Source: Camillea tinctor
Taxonomy: Eukaryota; Ascomycota; Sordariomycetes; Xylariales; Xylariaceae
Direction of reading: 5' to 3'
NCBI GenBank assembly: GCA_022578605.1
Contig: MU394086.1
Location: 248,001-312,000, forward strand
DNA length: 64,000 nucleotides
Shown here: piece after piece, positions 10,979 through 23,678 of the stretch
Numbering within the stretch: the first letter of the stretch is position 1
Layout: the number at the start of each line of letters is the position of its first letter
Notes under the pieces: model-generated
Seen by the model: the letters and a program-made list of their open reading frames with translations, nothing else
What the model was told of the DNA's origin: nothing
Databases searched by the model: none
Made by a program: the position numbers and the translations under genes

Positions 10979-11783
10979 CAAGACTGCTGTCAAGGTCATG
11001 TCACGTGTGACTCGGGGCTGGGAGGTAGGTGTGTACCTATGTACCTTATCTCATTGGACAAAGCGAAAGGAAGGAGGCGGTTGTTTTCGAGAGTACAAGG
11101 TACATGAGAATACAAAGTACATTATTATATCAGAGGCAGGTACATTGTGAAAAAAAAAGGGAAGTACCTTCCTTGGAAAAAAAGAAATAAGATATTGCAG
11201 GAAGCTACCAAGGTACCAAGTATATTAAAACCGGTACTTCGCACCTGCCACACAGTTCCCAGATACAATTAAATGGTAAGATTTATTTATCCCAGTGTAA
11301 ATAAAAGCAGAACATGTGTAGCCCCTGTACCTGAATATCACGGTTAGTCATACAATCTATAACAATACCCTTCTACAGACACCTCGGAGTGCTATGTTAC
11401 GCCCAAGGCAGGGGGTAAATAGGTATATCATATAGAATCTAGGTTATATTGTATGTTATAATAAGATCACAAGTCCATATAGAGGGTATTTGAAGTACCT
11501 ATGAAGACTCTACGGTTTACACTCGCTGTATACCTAAGGTGAGGATATACGCCATCGTACACAGATTAAAGGAGCCATAGCCATAAAGTAGAATAACCTA
11601 TCACTTCGCATGCACATATTTATCATAGTTTTTCTTCAGTGTAGTATTCATGGAGATATGGAACTGCGTGGTTCTATCTCAAGGCCTTCTCGGTGAGGCC
11701 GTAAAGGATGTGGTGTTCATCCGGATCCAGAGTAATAGTACAGGGGCACGAAGAGGCCATTTGCGATTCCTATCTTACAGCTT

Positions 11784-11842
11784 TCTCCCTCTCTCTCTCC
11801 TCTCTCTCTCTCTTCTCTCCTTTCCCTCTCCTCTCCTCCTAT
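11784..11842. repeat. CT-rich simple repeat
   Basis: Nearly pure pyrimidine tract of CTCTCT and CCTCTC units, the opposite orientation of the GA tract about 850 bases to the left. Confidence 0.8.
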
Positions 11843-11966
11843 TCCTCCACAGTAAATGCTCTTACACGAGCATGTGAAAACCCCTTTTGGGAATTCTATC
11901 AAGTCAGGGGACAGGAATGTGCTTCAGACAGTTTATCTCAGCCGAACTACGCCAAAGGGTTAGTCC

Positions 11967-13834
11967 TTAAATCTGTCTGTTCAGACACAAGAGAGCGTGC
12001 TCACGACTACCGTACTTGACACCAGGGGGCAGGATGGGGCGGGGGCTGGAGGGTTCGGCATCATCTTCCTCCTCTTCCTCCTCCTGGTCGGAGTCGGCAT
12101 CCTTCACCGACAGGGCCTTGCAGTCGAAGACGTTCTCGACGCGGAACTGCTCCGGGTCCAAGGGGTAGAGGACCGCCTCGAGGCGGTCCTGCCACAGCTG
12201 ACGCAACACCAGAGGCTCGGCCTCCAGGCCGTCGAACTGCAGGTCTGTGAACCAGACCTTGCTCATCATGCTGTGCGTGGCTGCGTTGCGGGTTGCGCAC
12301 AGGCGGAAGTTGTAGTCGAAGAATAGCTTGTGCTTGAGACCACGGCGCAGGGAGACAGCACGGGAGTCAATCGCCCACTTGGCGTCGGAGATCAGCTTCT
12401 CCCGCGCTGCGGTGATACTGGCCTCGTTGCTCAGGACGGCCTCTATTCCGCCGTATTTGCTTGCTACCATCTTCACCTCGTTAGCGGCACAAGCCAGGAT
12501 AGATTCCTTGGAAATGTACGCAGCGTAGGCGGGCGAGCTCTGTTCGTTGGAGTACTTGTCGATAGCGATGCTTTCTTCGGGCTCGAACGGCACCAGCTTC
12601 TTAACTCGGGAGACACGTTGATGCTTATAGCTAGCCCATGGTGCGAGATACTCGTCCCAGCCGAACTTGGCACACGCAGGGTCGAAGACACTCTTGTATC
12701 CGGAAGGGGTCGTAATGACGAGGACTTCGTGGCTCCGGAGCGTGTTGAAGGAATGAAAGGCGTTGCACTTGAAGTTAACTGCCAGTTGGCAGTTCTTGGG
12801 TCGGAAAGAAAGCTTCTCCAACTTGTACTTGGGAGCTGTCCCTTATAGTTAGTATTTTGAAGATGTCATCAGAGGGGTGATGGGTAAGCCTTACATCTGA
12901 TAAGGAGTTCCAACAGAGGTCTAGCCACAGTGAAGATATCTTTGCCAGTCTCGTTGTACATGACAGCCTCACCAATTTCCTCATTCGGTGCGAGAGCTGT
13001 GGGAAACTTCCAAAGAACATGTTTCCCTTGGTATGCTAGTGCATCCAAGTTGCCGAGCGCGGCAGTGACAACGCCGTTCTTGGCTGAGATCTTTCTGACA
13101 TTCTGGGTATAGCATGCCTTGGAGTAATATCCAAATACCTCAAAGAATATCTCAGCACCCCGTTTCAGCCGCGCCATTGGCTCGCAGTGGGCTTTGTGCT
13201 TGGCCCAGTGAGTTTTCTGACAACTGATAGTGCAATAGCCAACCGCGGTGGACATTAGGCCTTTGGCTCGGACGCAGCACTGCTTGCAGAATGTTGTGGG
13301 GTGATCTCCACACTGGGCACATACGTAGATTCTAAAATCTTCTGGTAAGCGGTGGTGCATGATAGGCTCGCCATTAAGACTTTCTTGAAGAGCCTTGTTG
13401 GATTGGTGTGGCCAGAGTTCATCCTTTCTGCCCTGTGCCATCCAGAGATGGTATCGAAGATGCTGCGCCTTAGTGCTCTTGTCTAAGAGGCTGACATGCT
13501 TCTTGAGGGCTAGTGCGGCGATGTGATCCGGAAAAGCCACGACAACAGGGCGTTTCTCCCAGGCAGTAAACAGAAGGCGCAAGAATTCAAAATCCGAGTC
13601 CTTGGATTTGGAAGTTCTCATGACGGCTCCCTCAAAATTCTTGAAGGCCGTATTATACTCATCACTAACGGATTTCGAAGCGCCGATTAAGCAGACAGCC
13701 TCCGCATAGGGGAGTTGATGGAACAAGACGAAAACAGGGTCATTTCGCAACCAGATGGCACGAATGACTCTGCCCACCTTGTTTCCAAACTCCTCCATCT
13801 TGTCGGAGATTCCTTGGAGTTCCGTGCTCGGCAT
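11967..13834 (-). CDS. MYND-type zinc-finger protein
   Basis: Two exons, 13834-12895 and 12835-11967, give 602 residues. The MYND-like zinc finger sits near the middle of exon 1: CAQC, then CKQC, then YCTISCQKTHWAKHKAHC, with the usual Cys and His ladder. Such fingers bind zinc and usually mediate protein-protein contacts. The rest is a large alpha/beta region without a motif I can name, and the C-terminus has a run of glutamates (SDQEEEEEEDD) before PRPILPPGVKYGS. I start at MPSTELQGIS because the frame upstream to 14335 reads as low-complexity leader (repeats of GGGAAATGGAAA type). An alternative acceptor six bases earlier would also stay in frame. Specific function unknown. Confidence 0.8.
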
Positions 13835-15908
13835 TGCGATCTGTTGTAAGAGTAATTTAACGCAGGAACGAACCTCGAAAAGGACGTGGGATAAATACCT
13901 TCGATGCAGGATAGGTTGGATTTCGTCAAAGTTGAAGGTAAATCTTCTAGTAGCGGAGAAAAAACACAATAGCTTGGCAGAGAAAACAAGAGAGCCGGCT
14001 ACTGTGTAAGCTCTGATTTCCGTGTAGATATCAGTGAGTGTGGCAGATACAAGAGATGTGCTGTGTGACAGGGCTAGGTGATGAGGAATGGGAAATGGAG
14101 AATGGAAAATGGAAATGGGGAATGGGAAATAGGGAAAATGGAAGGTGAGAAAGAGAGAGAAGGTAACACGCTCTGGGGAAACACGTCTGGGGAAACACGT
14201 CGAGGGTAAATAAATTACAAAAAGGGAACTGAGTCTTGACACAGTACTTACCTGACAATGTAATCGCCTGGACGACCGGAGATGCAGCAAACTAATGGGA
14301 GTAAGCTTGGGCAACGAAGATCGTGTACCTCTCACAGGGTTAGTATGGGGTATGCCTTCCTCGTGCTCAACTATTTTCCCATCACTCTAGGACTATGGCA
14401 AGTAAGGAATAGGTCAGGACGTGGGTGTTGCAAATGGGATGGGGTGATGCTGCGAGACAATCGAGTTCCGGGACTCACAAAGGTTTTTGTTCTTGCTACC
14501 TGGGTCCGTTTTTTTCTGATCTAGCGTCGACTTTCCCATACCGGCAACAGGTAAATATGTCCTTCCCATCTCGTGGCGGCGGAGGGGTATATTTAAGTAC
14601 TATGGGTTTTAATAGTGTTCTACCAGGGCGGAGGGGAGATAGTATGTATGGGTGGTGGACCCCAGAGAGGGACGTAGAGGCTCAGCAAACTATACAAAAA
14701 TATATTCACTGCTAGAGACATCCTAATCATAAATTTCCATAAATCAACTTCATAACCAGGGGATGGAGATAGAAGTATACAGACTAAGTTAGAGAGGGCT
14801 GAGCTGTGGTGAAAATATCACTGTTGAACATCAGAGAGAGCTTAGAGTGTCGATATCGTTCAGGAAATATACGGAATACCAAAATAGAGATAAATTAATT
14901 CCAAAGAGAAACAGATGTGAATATGGTTTGAGAAATTTTTGTGTCAATACGACCCAATATGCTGTAGTTCTAGCATGTTGATATCTCTAACATAGTCTCT
15001 TTGTAATGTCAGATTCGACTTCGGGATTATGCTTTAGTATTACTCCTTGTTATTCATTAAGTTTTTTGTATTCTGATAGACATACAATAGTATAGAGGTT
15101 ATTCAGAAATTACCAAGATGGTAACATACTTTATAAATAACAATGTTAAACAATAGTAGACATCCCTTGTTCAGATAGACCATTATGAGATCATGATACG
15201 AATTACACCAACCTATAGAAACTACATTACATACATATGTCATCTTGAGCAAACTAAGATAGCTAACAGTAAGACTGTTCCCAATTTTGACTTGTTGTAA
15301 TCAAATACAGAGAATACATGTCCAATTTTCCTTGGTTTGATTTCAGCGCTCAAAAGATGCCTATAAATGTAGTTGCTTATTTATTAGTTAGGTATCTGTT
15401 AGTTATTCATTCAGGGGTGAAACATGAAACTCAAAGTCATCTTCTGTCAAGCGAAAGCGAACGCTGATAGCTTGTTGGCTATTAGCTCATACATAGTCGG
15501 TGACATCTTCGTTGAGGGGAATTGATAGAAATACATATGTAGATGCGCACTTCCTCACTTTAGAAGTTTCAGACTTGATACGTGGGTAGGATATTTATAG
15601 TAGAACACATAATAACAAATACCTTAATATTATTCTCCCCTCACTCCCATCTATACGTCACTTTCACTTTAAGTCGATAGGAATCGCTGTTCCCTCTTGT
15701 CAAGGCATTGACCTTTTATTTAGTAAGATCATAGTACTATCCGATGCCGCTTAGCTTTATAAGACCTTGTATCCATCAAGTTCATCTTAGGATATTTCCA
15801 GTGAGTATAAGGGATGCCTCTGGCAATTTCATGACACTCACAGCTCCTTTTATACCGACTTTACGACGGGTGCTCCGCTTGCAATACCGTTACCAAGTAG
15901 CCTCATTC
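13835..15908. other. Intergenic and leader region, no gene seen
   Basis: About 2.1 kb. 14080-14160 is a GGGAAATGG-like purine-rich leader repeat upstream of the MYND gene, and a leader intron there is possible. 14700-15700 is AT-rich and has no supported frame. Confidence 0.5.
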
Positions 15909-16553
15909 CTAGCCAGTAACAGGATACTTTACAAAATCCCAGAGAGCACCTTTGCCATCCGTTTCTTCCAACGTGAGGCCGTCTTTTGCGACGCGCATTT
16001 TCATAAACTTCCATCCATGTATTGTCAACAGCTCATAACCACCATATGGGTTGGCCTTGGCTACAAAGGATTCCCATCCTTTGTGATGTGTTTGGAGGGC
16101 ATGGAAGCCACCTTTGTTATTGTGTCCTAGATATCTTCCTGACACAACGTTGCGGAAACCGAGCCAGCCGTCATGCTCGACGCACTTCCAGTGCCAACCG
16201 CCCATTGGGCCGATCTTCTTTAGCTGTACCCCATCTATCCCCATAGTGATCACCTTCCCCGAGCCTCTTTCGCGGATGACAAGATCATTTCCTTGCCAAG
16301 GCACAATTCCCTGACTCGTCTCGACCGCGTGGAGACTGTCTTTATCATCGAAAAAGGAGGTGGAGTACGTAGGTGTGGCGGGTCCAGGACTCATTCCGGC
16401 GGTCGTAGAAGAACATTCGTCATCAGATTTAGTGCTCATGGTTATGCGAAGAAATTCATATAGTAGGTCTGCGGGAATCGGAGTGTCTTCTCGGTTAAAA
16501 TGCTCAAGTATTACTTCCGTGATTAATAACTTAAGATTGGGAGAGGAGGCCAT
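15909..16553 (-). CDS. Beta-trefoil (fascin-like) small protein
   Basis: A single-exon protein of 214 residues starting MASSPNLKLLITEVILEHF. The C-terminal 140 residues have regular short strands with G-W-x-W, GWLGFRNVVSGRYLGHN, GGFHALQTHHKGWESF and GYELLTIHGWKFMKM. These are repeats typical of fungal proteins with a fascin or actin-crosslinking type beta-trefoil fold; the fold is inferred from the pattern. No signal peptide is seen, so it is probably intracellular. A TATA-like element at 16641-16650 lies about 90 bases upstream of this ATG. It would leave almost no leader for the alternative ATG at 16610, which favours 16553. Molecular role unknown. Confidence 0.7.
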   Translation of the reverse strand: MASSPNLKLLITEVILEHFNREDTPIPADLLYEFLRITMSTKSDDECSSTTAGMSPGPATPTYSTSFFDDKDSLHAVETSQGIVPWQGNDLVIRERGSGKVITMGIDGVQLKKIGPMGGWHWKCVEHDGWLGFRNVVSGRYLGHNNKGGFHALQTHHKGWESFVAKANPYGGYELLTIHGWKFMKMRVAKDGLTLEETDGKGALWDFVKYPVTG

Positions 16554-17541
16554 GATCGGAGAAAGGATTAATATATGAAATAGAAGGTAGACAGGAAAAT
16601 GGGGTCTCAATAGGCAACAAACTTTTTGTCAGCCGAGGAGCATATATAAATTATGATTCGTTTGTCTGAATTCACTGCTCTCTTCGCGGGGTAGGTAGAA
16701 CTTGTGGTTCTAAACCTTTCTATGGCTATTGTTGTGCTGCCTCAGCAAGGTCTGGTCTCACACAGGACGGGAATATGCAGCCCAAATTTCGGGGCCGATG
16801 ATGCAAGCCATGCGCCTCTTATCAGTGTTGGCACTCCAGTCACATCCAATCCTCGTCATGCAAACAGTATATGATAGGTCATTTGTATGCTCGCGGACCA
16901 ACGCATTGTCTAAGCCGCGATGCATACCCGCTACGTTAATCCAGGACGGCCATAGTCAGTGGTCTGATACAAACAGTTATATCCAGGATGTGGAAAAAGT
17001 CCCAAGGGGGGAAAAACATGTGGAAGAATAGAAATCTAGTTTGGCAATATTTCGGGTTGCCTTTATTTGGAGAAGATCCATGATTTTTTACCCGAGTTCT
17101 TGCAACTAGATTTTTAATTCAAAGTTATTGATATTGTCAATGAAAAGGTCTATGTTTCTAGCCCCGATGAATATATTACACTCGTAAGGATGATAGAAAT
17201 AGCTGTATGAAGGTAAAATGAATCATATGTCTATAGTAATTGCACATGCTCGCTCGCTCATCCAATACAATAATGCCCTAACCTATATGCCCCTTATGTA
17301 CATCCACCACCAGCCTTGCGTCCATCCCAGCAGCTGCAAATAAACATTAATCGTGCTGTACATCATTCTATCTCTAGTCTACATGTGTGGGGTATATAAT
17401 TATGCAAACGGAATCCTGTCTCCTTTTCTCGTTCTATCTCTCTTTCTCTTATCCAAACCACGCCTCCCCCTTTCTGCCGCATGCTGAAGAAAAAAAAAAA
17501 AAAGAGAAATTCATATTACAACTTATCCCGCCACCGCACCT
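16554..17541. other. Intergenic, no gene seen
   Basis: About 1 kb between the trefoil gene start and the 3' end of the LtrA-like gene. The plus-strand frame 16729-17031 shows no motif or coding look. Confidence 0.5.
16641..16650 (-). promoter_or_regulatory. TATA-like element of the trefoil gene
   Basis: TTTATATATG on the minus strand, about 90 bases before the chosen ATG at 16553. Confidence 0.45.
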
Positions 17542-20251
17542 CTACTTCTTCCCCCCGAAAGTCTCCACGACCGCGTACTCCCCCACCTGCCCGTACATAT
17601 TGTGATACGCCTGCTCGTGCGAGTACGTCGGATACATAGCGCCCAGATCGGGTCCCTGGTCGTAGGGGACCGCATACGCGCTCCCGCCCCAGATCCGCGT
17701 CCGCGGCCTCGCAGCAGCACCATCCGCTCCCTGGCCCTGCACGTGCACGTACGCCGCGCCGTCAACCCGTCCATCTTTCTTATCCGCAATCCCCCGCCGG
17801 CGAACGAAGAACAGCGGCGGGGGCCGCGGCACGTGCGTCAGCGCGAGGACGGCGAAGAAGACGAGGCACAGCGTGGGCAGCAGCCAGGGCGACTGGAGGA
17901 ACGCGTTCCCGCGGGCGGCGTCGGTGGAGAGCAGCGCGAGGAGCGCGAGCGCGAGGCCCGTGAGGAAGAACACCGCGATGCGCAGCGAGTTGAAGGGCGT
18001 CCAGAAGGAGCGCTTGGTTTTGGTGAGGAGGTGCAGGAGCGTCATGAGCAGCAGGCTGAGGCCGGCGGCGGAGAAGGTGTATTGGAACTATTTTTTTGGT
18101 TGGTGAGTAGGAAAAGGAAAGGAGAAGGGGGGAGGGGGAATGCTTACGACGAGGATGTACCGCACGGATGTCTCCTCTATCGCGGTGTACTGCATGGAGG
18201 TCGCGTCGGTGACGTTCTTCATGTCCTCGATGGGGTCGATGTCGAAGTTGGCGTAGAGCGAGTTCGCGACTGTGGTCACGAGGTCTCGTATGTTCTCGTA
18301 GATGATCTCGTCGGTCTGCGGGTCGGTCGTGTCGGAGTACCAGTAGTTGTCGGGCACGGTCGAGACGTTATTTAGGACTCGGTCGACCTCATCGTACGTC
18401 ACGGTGTATGTCGGCACGTACATCGAGAATATGTACTCGCACGTCTGGTTTAGGGAGTCGACGAAGGCCTGGGTGGGGTGGCCGCCATTGTAGGTATCGA
18501 GCGCCGTTATGGCGCTGTAGAATTGGTCACTTGCGAACGTAGCGACCTCGAGCTAAGGCGGTGATTGGGTGAGCGATGGATTTGAATAACGAGGCATGGT
18601 GAGCGCGTGGGCTGGTATAGGAAACTTACCAGTTTCCACCACTGCAGAAACTGTGTCGCACCCTCCGTGAAGAACATGAGGAAGACGTGGAAAGGGAAGT
18701 GAAGGAATGACCACAGTATTTGGCGCAGACCGGTAAGTCGGTGATGATGGACCATCCAGTCGAAGTAGATCATGAACACGATGTAGGTGGTTGCTACACC
18801 AGCAGTCAAGATCCCGATCGTTGCAGAGGCTATCATTCATCTGTTAATTTATCAAGGTACGTGGAATCCTACATATGATGTGTGTACTTACTCCATCCAT
18901 TGTTCTTCACAATAGTAACGACATTCTCGGCGATGACCATAACACCTAGTTACCCAAAAGTCAGATAAGGGGAGAGTAGGTCGTCGAGACCGGGTTAAAC
19001 TTACCTTCTCCCAGAATGATGAGAGTCAGAAGTGTCATACGCTCCGTCAAGTGCGTTCCATTGAAGCTCAGAACCTGAGAGAACATCGAAACACTCAACT
19101 GCAGCACCGCCTCCATAGCCGCAATCACATACCAGGCCACGAACACGCGGCTGTTCTTCCCGTCCTCGAACCGGAAAGAAATACCCATGTATATCATAGC
19201 CGCGATGAAGTGGAAGCCGGTGACCACTGCGAGGGGGATCTTGCCCTGCTTGAAGTGTCGTACGTGCCAGATAATCGTCGAGTACTCAATGGTCAGGATG
19301 AGTCGCGAGACCATGAGGATCAGAGCTGCGAGCCATAGAGCGTCAGACGTAACGCTTCGCTTTTGCTGGTTAAGGGGAATAGAGGAGATATGTGCTTACA
19401 CATGGCCTGGAATGTCCCTTTGATCTGCTCGTCGGGATCGAAATGCGCCGCGACGACGGAGAACCCGACCATGACGCCCAGGTGCACAGTCCGCGCAAGC
19501 CGCTCGAACACGCTGTCGGTGACGAAGCGGACGTCGAATAGGCCCACGAGGAACCAGTTGAACCAGAGGATGCTGCGCGTGTCTTTGATTTTAGCACAGT
19601 CTTCTTTCTCCATTACGAAGGATAGTTGGACAAGCTGTCTGTCCTATTTCAGGGCCGAAAGAACTGACCTTATAAACCCAACGTAGGACCACAGCTTCGT
19701 CGTCTCGGTAACTTGGTGTACCTGTAGAGAAAGAGTTAATCAAAAAAGGGGGTTTATGGTTGACTGGAGGAGAAGGAGACAGTAGTCGTACACTCGTAAA
19801 TGTCGAAAGATTCGCGACAAACCAGAGGTCATAGAAAAGCTAAAGGGACAAAACCATGTTAGACGCAAGACTTTTCTCGATACGCTTTGATGCTTGGAAA
19901 GGGGGTTCACTCTTACCTCGAGGTTCGTTGAGCTTGAGTGCTATATGTATGTGATAGCAGTTAGCCCCTAAGTCCGTCCAGTGTATATCTCGTATTCCAC
20001 CACTGAACCTATAGTCTATCTCTTGATCACTGCGAACTAACCCTCTCAAAGTACGGGATCTGCTTCACATCATACCGGTATCCCAGCGTCTCGATGTCAT
20101 ACAGCTCGTCGACATCCCTCGGAGGGAATGACAGCGTCCGGATCTTATCGTCGGAGAGTACGGGACTCGTGAAGAAGGCGAGTCTGTTCTCATCATGGTC
20201 TACTTCTTCCGCCTCCCTAGCCTCCCCATGCAATGAGTTGTGATTTCCCAT
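17542..20251 (-). CDS. LtrA-family (low temperature requirement A-like) membrane protein
   Basis: Ten exons encode 677 residues: 20251-20042, 19940-19917, 19839-19792, 19721-19669, 19572-19400, 19325-19005, 18945-18892, 18829-18630, 18552-18148 and 18087-17542. All phases agree. LtrA landmarks appear in order: LFYDLWFVANLSTFTS, SILWFNWFLVGLFDVRFV, MSLILMVSRLILTIEY, LTLIILGEGVMVIAENVV and IVFMIYFDWMVHHHR. There are many hydrophobic helices, including three in the C-terminal exon (GLSLLLMTLLHLL, VFFLTGLALALLALL, LCLVFFAVLALT). The first 70 residues are a soluble acidic lead. The family is named from a bacterial gene needed for growth in the cold; its function in fungi is not established. Exon 2 is only 24 nt (HSSSTNLE), so gene finders may miss it. 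Confidence 0.9.
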
Positions 20252-22129
20252 CCTGGAAAAGAAAAAGAAAAAAGAAGATGAAAAGAAACAAAGGAAAGAG
20301 TCAATGAAAAAGATCCTAGTTCGCGAAACAGATCATCGATACCTTCTTTCCCCCAAGTATTCGCTCACAGGTAGCTTGTAAATAGAAAGAAATCCTCTCT
20401 AGTGTGCCGATGTAGTCCACTATACGTGTTGCAGCAACTCATACGCGAATCATTAGAAGCAAGCCATAACGACCAAAAGTCGGCAGCAACCCACTTATGT
20501 ATTTGGGGGCCGCCGGTTCGATATATATACATAATCATGTTGCTTCTAAGATTCCCATCGCGTCACCAGCACATCGAGTAGTGCCCGGTACCTTATTCCG
20601 ACAAACGGGATCGACGCAGGCAGCCAGGTGCCCCGAGTTAGGTATAGGGGATTTCATTTCACGTCCATACATGGCGAAATCAGGGATTGATTAGCCCTAG
20701 AATAGTATAGTACACACGTAGACAAGAGGAACAGCGCCGCAGCACTGGGCAGCTGCTATATTAGATTCAGTTAGGCTATTTTCCTTATTTCACGCTCGTC
20801 CTGTGTGCCAGCAATGAGAGATCCCAATAGAATAAAAGTCCTACTGTTCCCTGGTGGAGCGTTGCTCATTGGGTGTCGTTTACGATATAGCGTGTAGTCC
20901 CCGTGCGGCTGAAGAGAAAATAAGAGGGCGGGGGACCATGCCCAGATGGCATGGATGAGATGGGGGGAGGGATCGCGGCATGGCTCCAACTGGGGTATTT
21001 TGATGATCGCGTTTTGTTTCTCACTATTAGGCTATTCGAGCTTATTTCTTCTTCTTTTCTTACCCAGCCAAGTGTTTCTATGTAGGCACACAGGACTATT
21101 TGATGGGCCATCGTGAGGTGAGGATTACTTACACTACATTAATATCTATCTTTCCGCAGTAAAGTACCGTACATAGGTAGGTAGTTAGGTGCTTCACGGC
21201 ATCTCTAACCCGAGAATCTACCTGGTCTGGGTCTAAGCGGCACGGGCACGATGAAGCTTAATCTAAGAATATCCGGTGAATTCCAATAAGCTCATCGACT
21301 AACCAGCGGATCGATATGGGTAGGTCAACTGATATATATCAATACCGGCATAGCCTCACAATGAGCTTGAATCCTATCATCTAAATCAGACCAAAAAAAA
21401 ACCATTATAAGGATGTTTCAAGCTTTGGTCAGATTTATATAGGACGGCGCTTGATCCAACCCAGTGGAAATCTTATTGAAGCCCAAGAGAATAGCCACAT
21501 GGGTTTCTTATGCATATGTGCGGCGGCATATTTACCTACCCAGATTTTTCAGTTTCATTTCACTCGGCCCTCTCAGCCGCAGACCCCTAGCCAGCCCTAA
21601 CCGTACCTATTATTAGCAAGAAGGTTCTTTTTTCCATGTACGTATGATCAATTGCCATCACCAATAAGCGATCGGGTCAAACTTCCCAACCTAGGACCCC
21701 CAGTCCTCATCAAGTGATCATCTTCTTGCACGAGCAAAAGTCAAGTAAGCGGTCGGTTAAGTATCCCAGCATCCCAGGCGGTTTGTTGATTTCCTAGAGC
21801 TTTAGATTCGCAATTCATTGTTTACGTACACGCATTTCCTCTTGTTCTTTTCCTCAGCAGTGCGCATGAGTGAACACAATATATAACATCTACATCAGTT
21901 CCCCATCGCAGCATGAATTCATTTGCAAAAATCCCAACATTTAGTGGTGACGCTGTAAGACAAAAGGTCGGACATGGATAAAGTAGTACACGTATGGGTA
22001 TGCGTAACAACACCGTCTTGGCGTCGTCGTATGATTCTTTGCGATACACCTAAAGCGGAGGATGGGTGTGATATGGTCCGTTGATACCTAGAAACTCGCA
22101 GCAGCAGCGGCAGTAGGGATCAATCAACT
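20252..22129. other. Intergenic, no gene seen
   Basis: About 1.9 kb holding the promoter of the LtrA-like gene at its left end. Scattered frames have no motif. TAGGTAGGTAG-type words occur near 21172-21190. Confidence 0.5.
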
Positions 22130-23479
22130 TTATGCTGTGTACTCCTTCTGTAGTAGCTTAGCGATAGTATTTAGTCTGTTATCGAGGTTAGCAGGTCGTA
22201 CTTGAATACGATTGGATGATAACTGAAGGTAACGAAGGATAAAGAGTGAGTGCTAAGGAAAAGAAAAAAAAAAAAAACGTACTGAATGTTGCTGGTGCCC
22301 TCGTAGATAGCGCCAATCTTGCTGTCCCTCCAGAACTTCTCAGCTAGGCCCTCGCGCACGAATCCCATACCACCCATCCACTCTATCGCGAGTCCGCTAA
22401 CACGACCCGCTACCTGTGAAGCATACAATTTGGCCATGGCGGCGTCGCGCACAAAGTCCTCTCCGGCCTCCTTCTTTCGGGCAGCATTGTACAACAACGC
22501 GCGGGCCGCCGAGATTTCGGTATACGACTGGGCGATCTGATGCTGCATGCCCTGGAACTCGCCGACGAGCTTGCCGAATTGCTTGCGGTCGTTCCATACA
22601 TACTTGACTGCGTTTTCCCAGGCGCCGAGGGCCAGACCCGTCATCTGGGCCGCGATACCAATGCGGCCCTCGTTCAGCAACCCAATAGCGTACTTGTAAC
22701 CCTGGCCTTTCTCGCCCAGTAGATTCTCCTTGGGGATCTCGACGTCATCAAAGTTTAGCACGCACGTGCTGCTGGCCTTGATTCCGAGCTTCTTCTCCTT
22801 CTTGGCGATCCCGAAGCCCTTGGTGTCCTTCTCGACGATGAAGGCGGTGATACCCCGGTGGCCCTTGCTGGGGTCTAAGTTGGCGAAGACGATAAAGAAA
22901 CTGGCCTCCATCGAGTTCGTGATCCACATCTTGCTACCGGAAATCTTGAAACCATCGCTCGTCTCAGTGGCTTTAGTGGCAAGCGCGAAAGCATCCGAGC
23001 CCGAGACCGGCTCGCTCAGGCAAAAGCTGCCGACGGTGTTGGTGGCGAGGGCGGGTAGGAAGCGCTTCTTGAGGCTGTTGCTGCCCCATTTCAGGATGGC
23101 CGTGTTGACCAGCGTATTGTGCACATCAACCATAACACTCACACTAGGGTCCACGCGCGCCAGCTCCTCAATGCCTACAATGGCAGAAGTAAAGTTCATG
23201 CCGGCGCCGCCGTATTCTTCGGGAATCTCAATGCCCATAAGCCCCTGTTCAAAGAGCTGCTCCACGAGGTCGGGGTCCATCTTCTCGGCCTCGTCCATGT
23301 CCCGGACCTTGGGTAGGATGACGTCGTTTGCAAACTTGGAGACGGTCTCTTGCATAGCCGTCTCGGTCTCGGACATGTGCGTTATAGGGGTGGGAGGAAT
23401 GTCGGAGATGTCAGTCAGCCGCCGGGGGGTGGCGGAGAGTAGTCTTATTCTATAGCATTACACGAATTAATATTGGTTC

Positions 23480-23519
<40 letters not shown>

Positions 23520-23678
23520 ATACACAAAGGCAATAATTAATAAACTGACTTACTGTCGCGCATTGCATGTTTGGGGTACTCTACATACTCGCGATGACAA
23601 GGGCGTCGGCGGGACTCTAGCAGCAACACCATGACCCCGCCTTAGAGTCGGCCTCAGTATTTTAGCAAAGGCAGACAT
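22130..23678 (-). CDS. Mitochondrial short/branched-chain acyl-CoA dehydrogenase
   Basis: Three exons give 445 residues: 23678-23554, 23449-22283 and 22175-22130. Exon 1 supplies a typical mitochondrial presequence (MSAFAKILRPTLRRGHGVAA.., ending near RLLSATPRR) that is lost if one starts at the internal ATG at 23376. The body has the FAD-enzyme signatures GSFCLSEPVSGSDA and KMWITNSMEA, RIGIAAQMTGLALGA and the C-terminal WRDSKIGAIYEGTSNIQ. By homology the Glu in YEGT (about residue 425) is the catalytic base. The last exon adds LNTIAKLLQKEYTA. It oxidises acyl-CoA to enoyl-CoA in the matrix and resembles the branched-chain (isoleucine/valine) type. It is divergent from the uS12m gene. Confidence 0.93.
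23480..23520. repeat. (TA)n(TG)n microsatellite inside intron 1 of the ACAD gene
   Basis: About ten TA units followed directly by about ten TG units, wholly inside the intron between 23553 and 23450. Confidence 0.9.

Larger units (their letters stand above)
10919..11966. other. Intergenic with GA- and CT-rich tracts
   Basis: About 1 kb. A GA-rich tract (10929-10978) and a CT-rich tract (11784-11842) are near reverse complements of each other. TACCT/AGGTA words recur in 11020-11240. No gene is supported. Confidence 0.5.

Noticed and set aside
13835..14335. N-terminal extension of the MYND frame
   Set aside because: Reads as repetitive Phe/Pro/Ser leader (FPYFPFPISIFHSPFPIPH), typical of translated untranslated sequence. 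The chosen ATG starts the conserved part.
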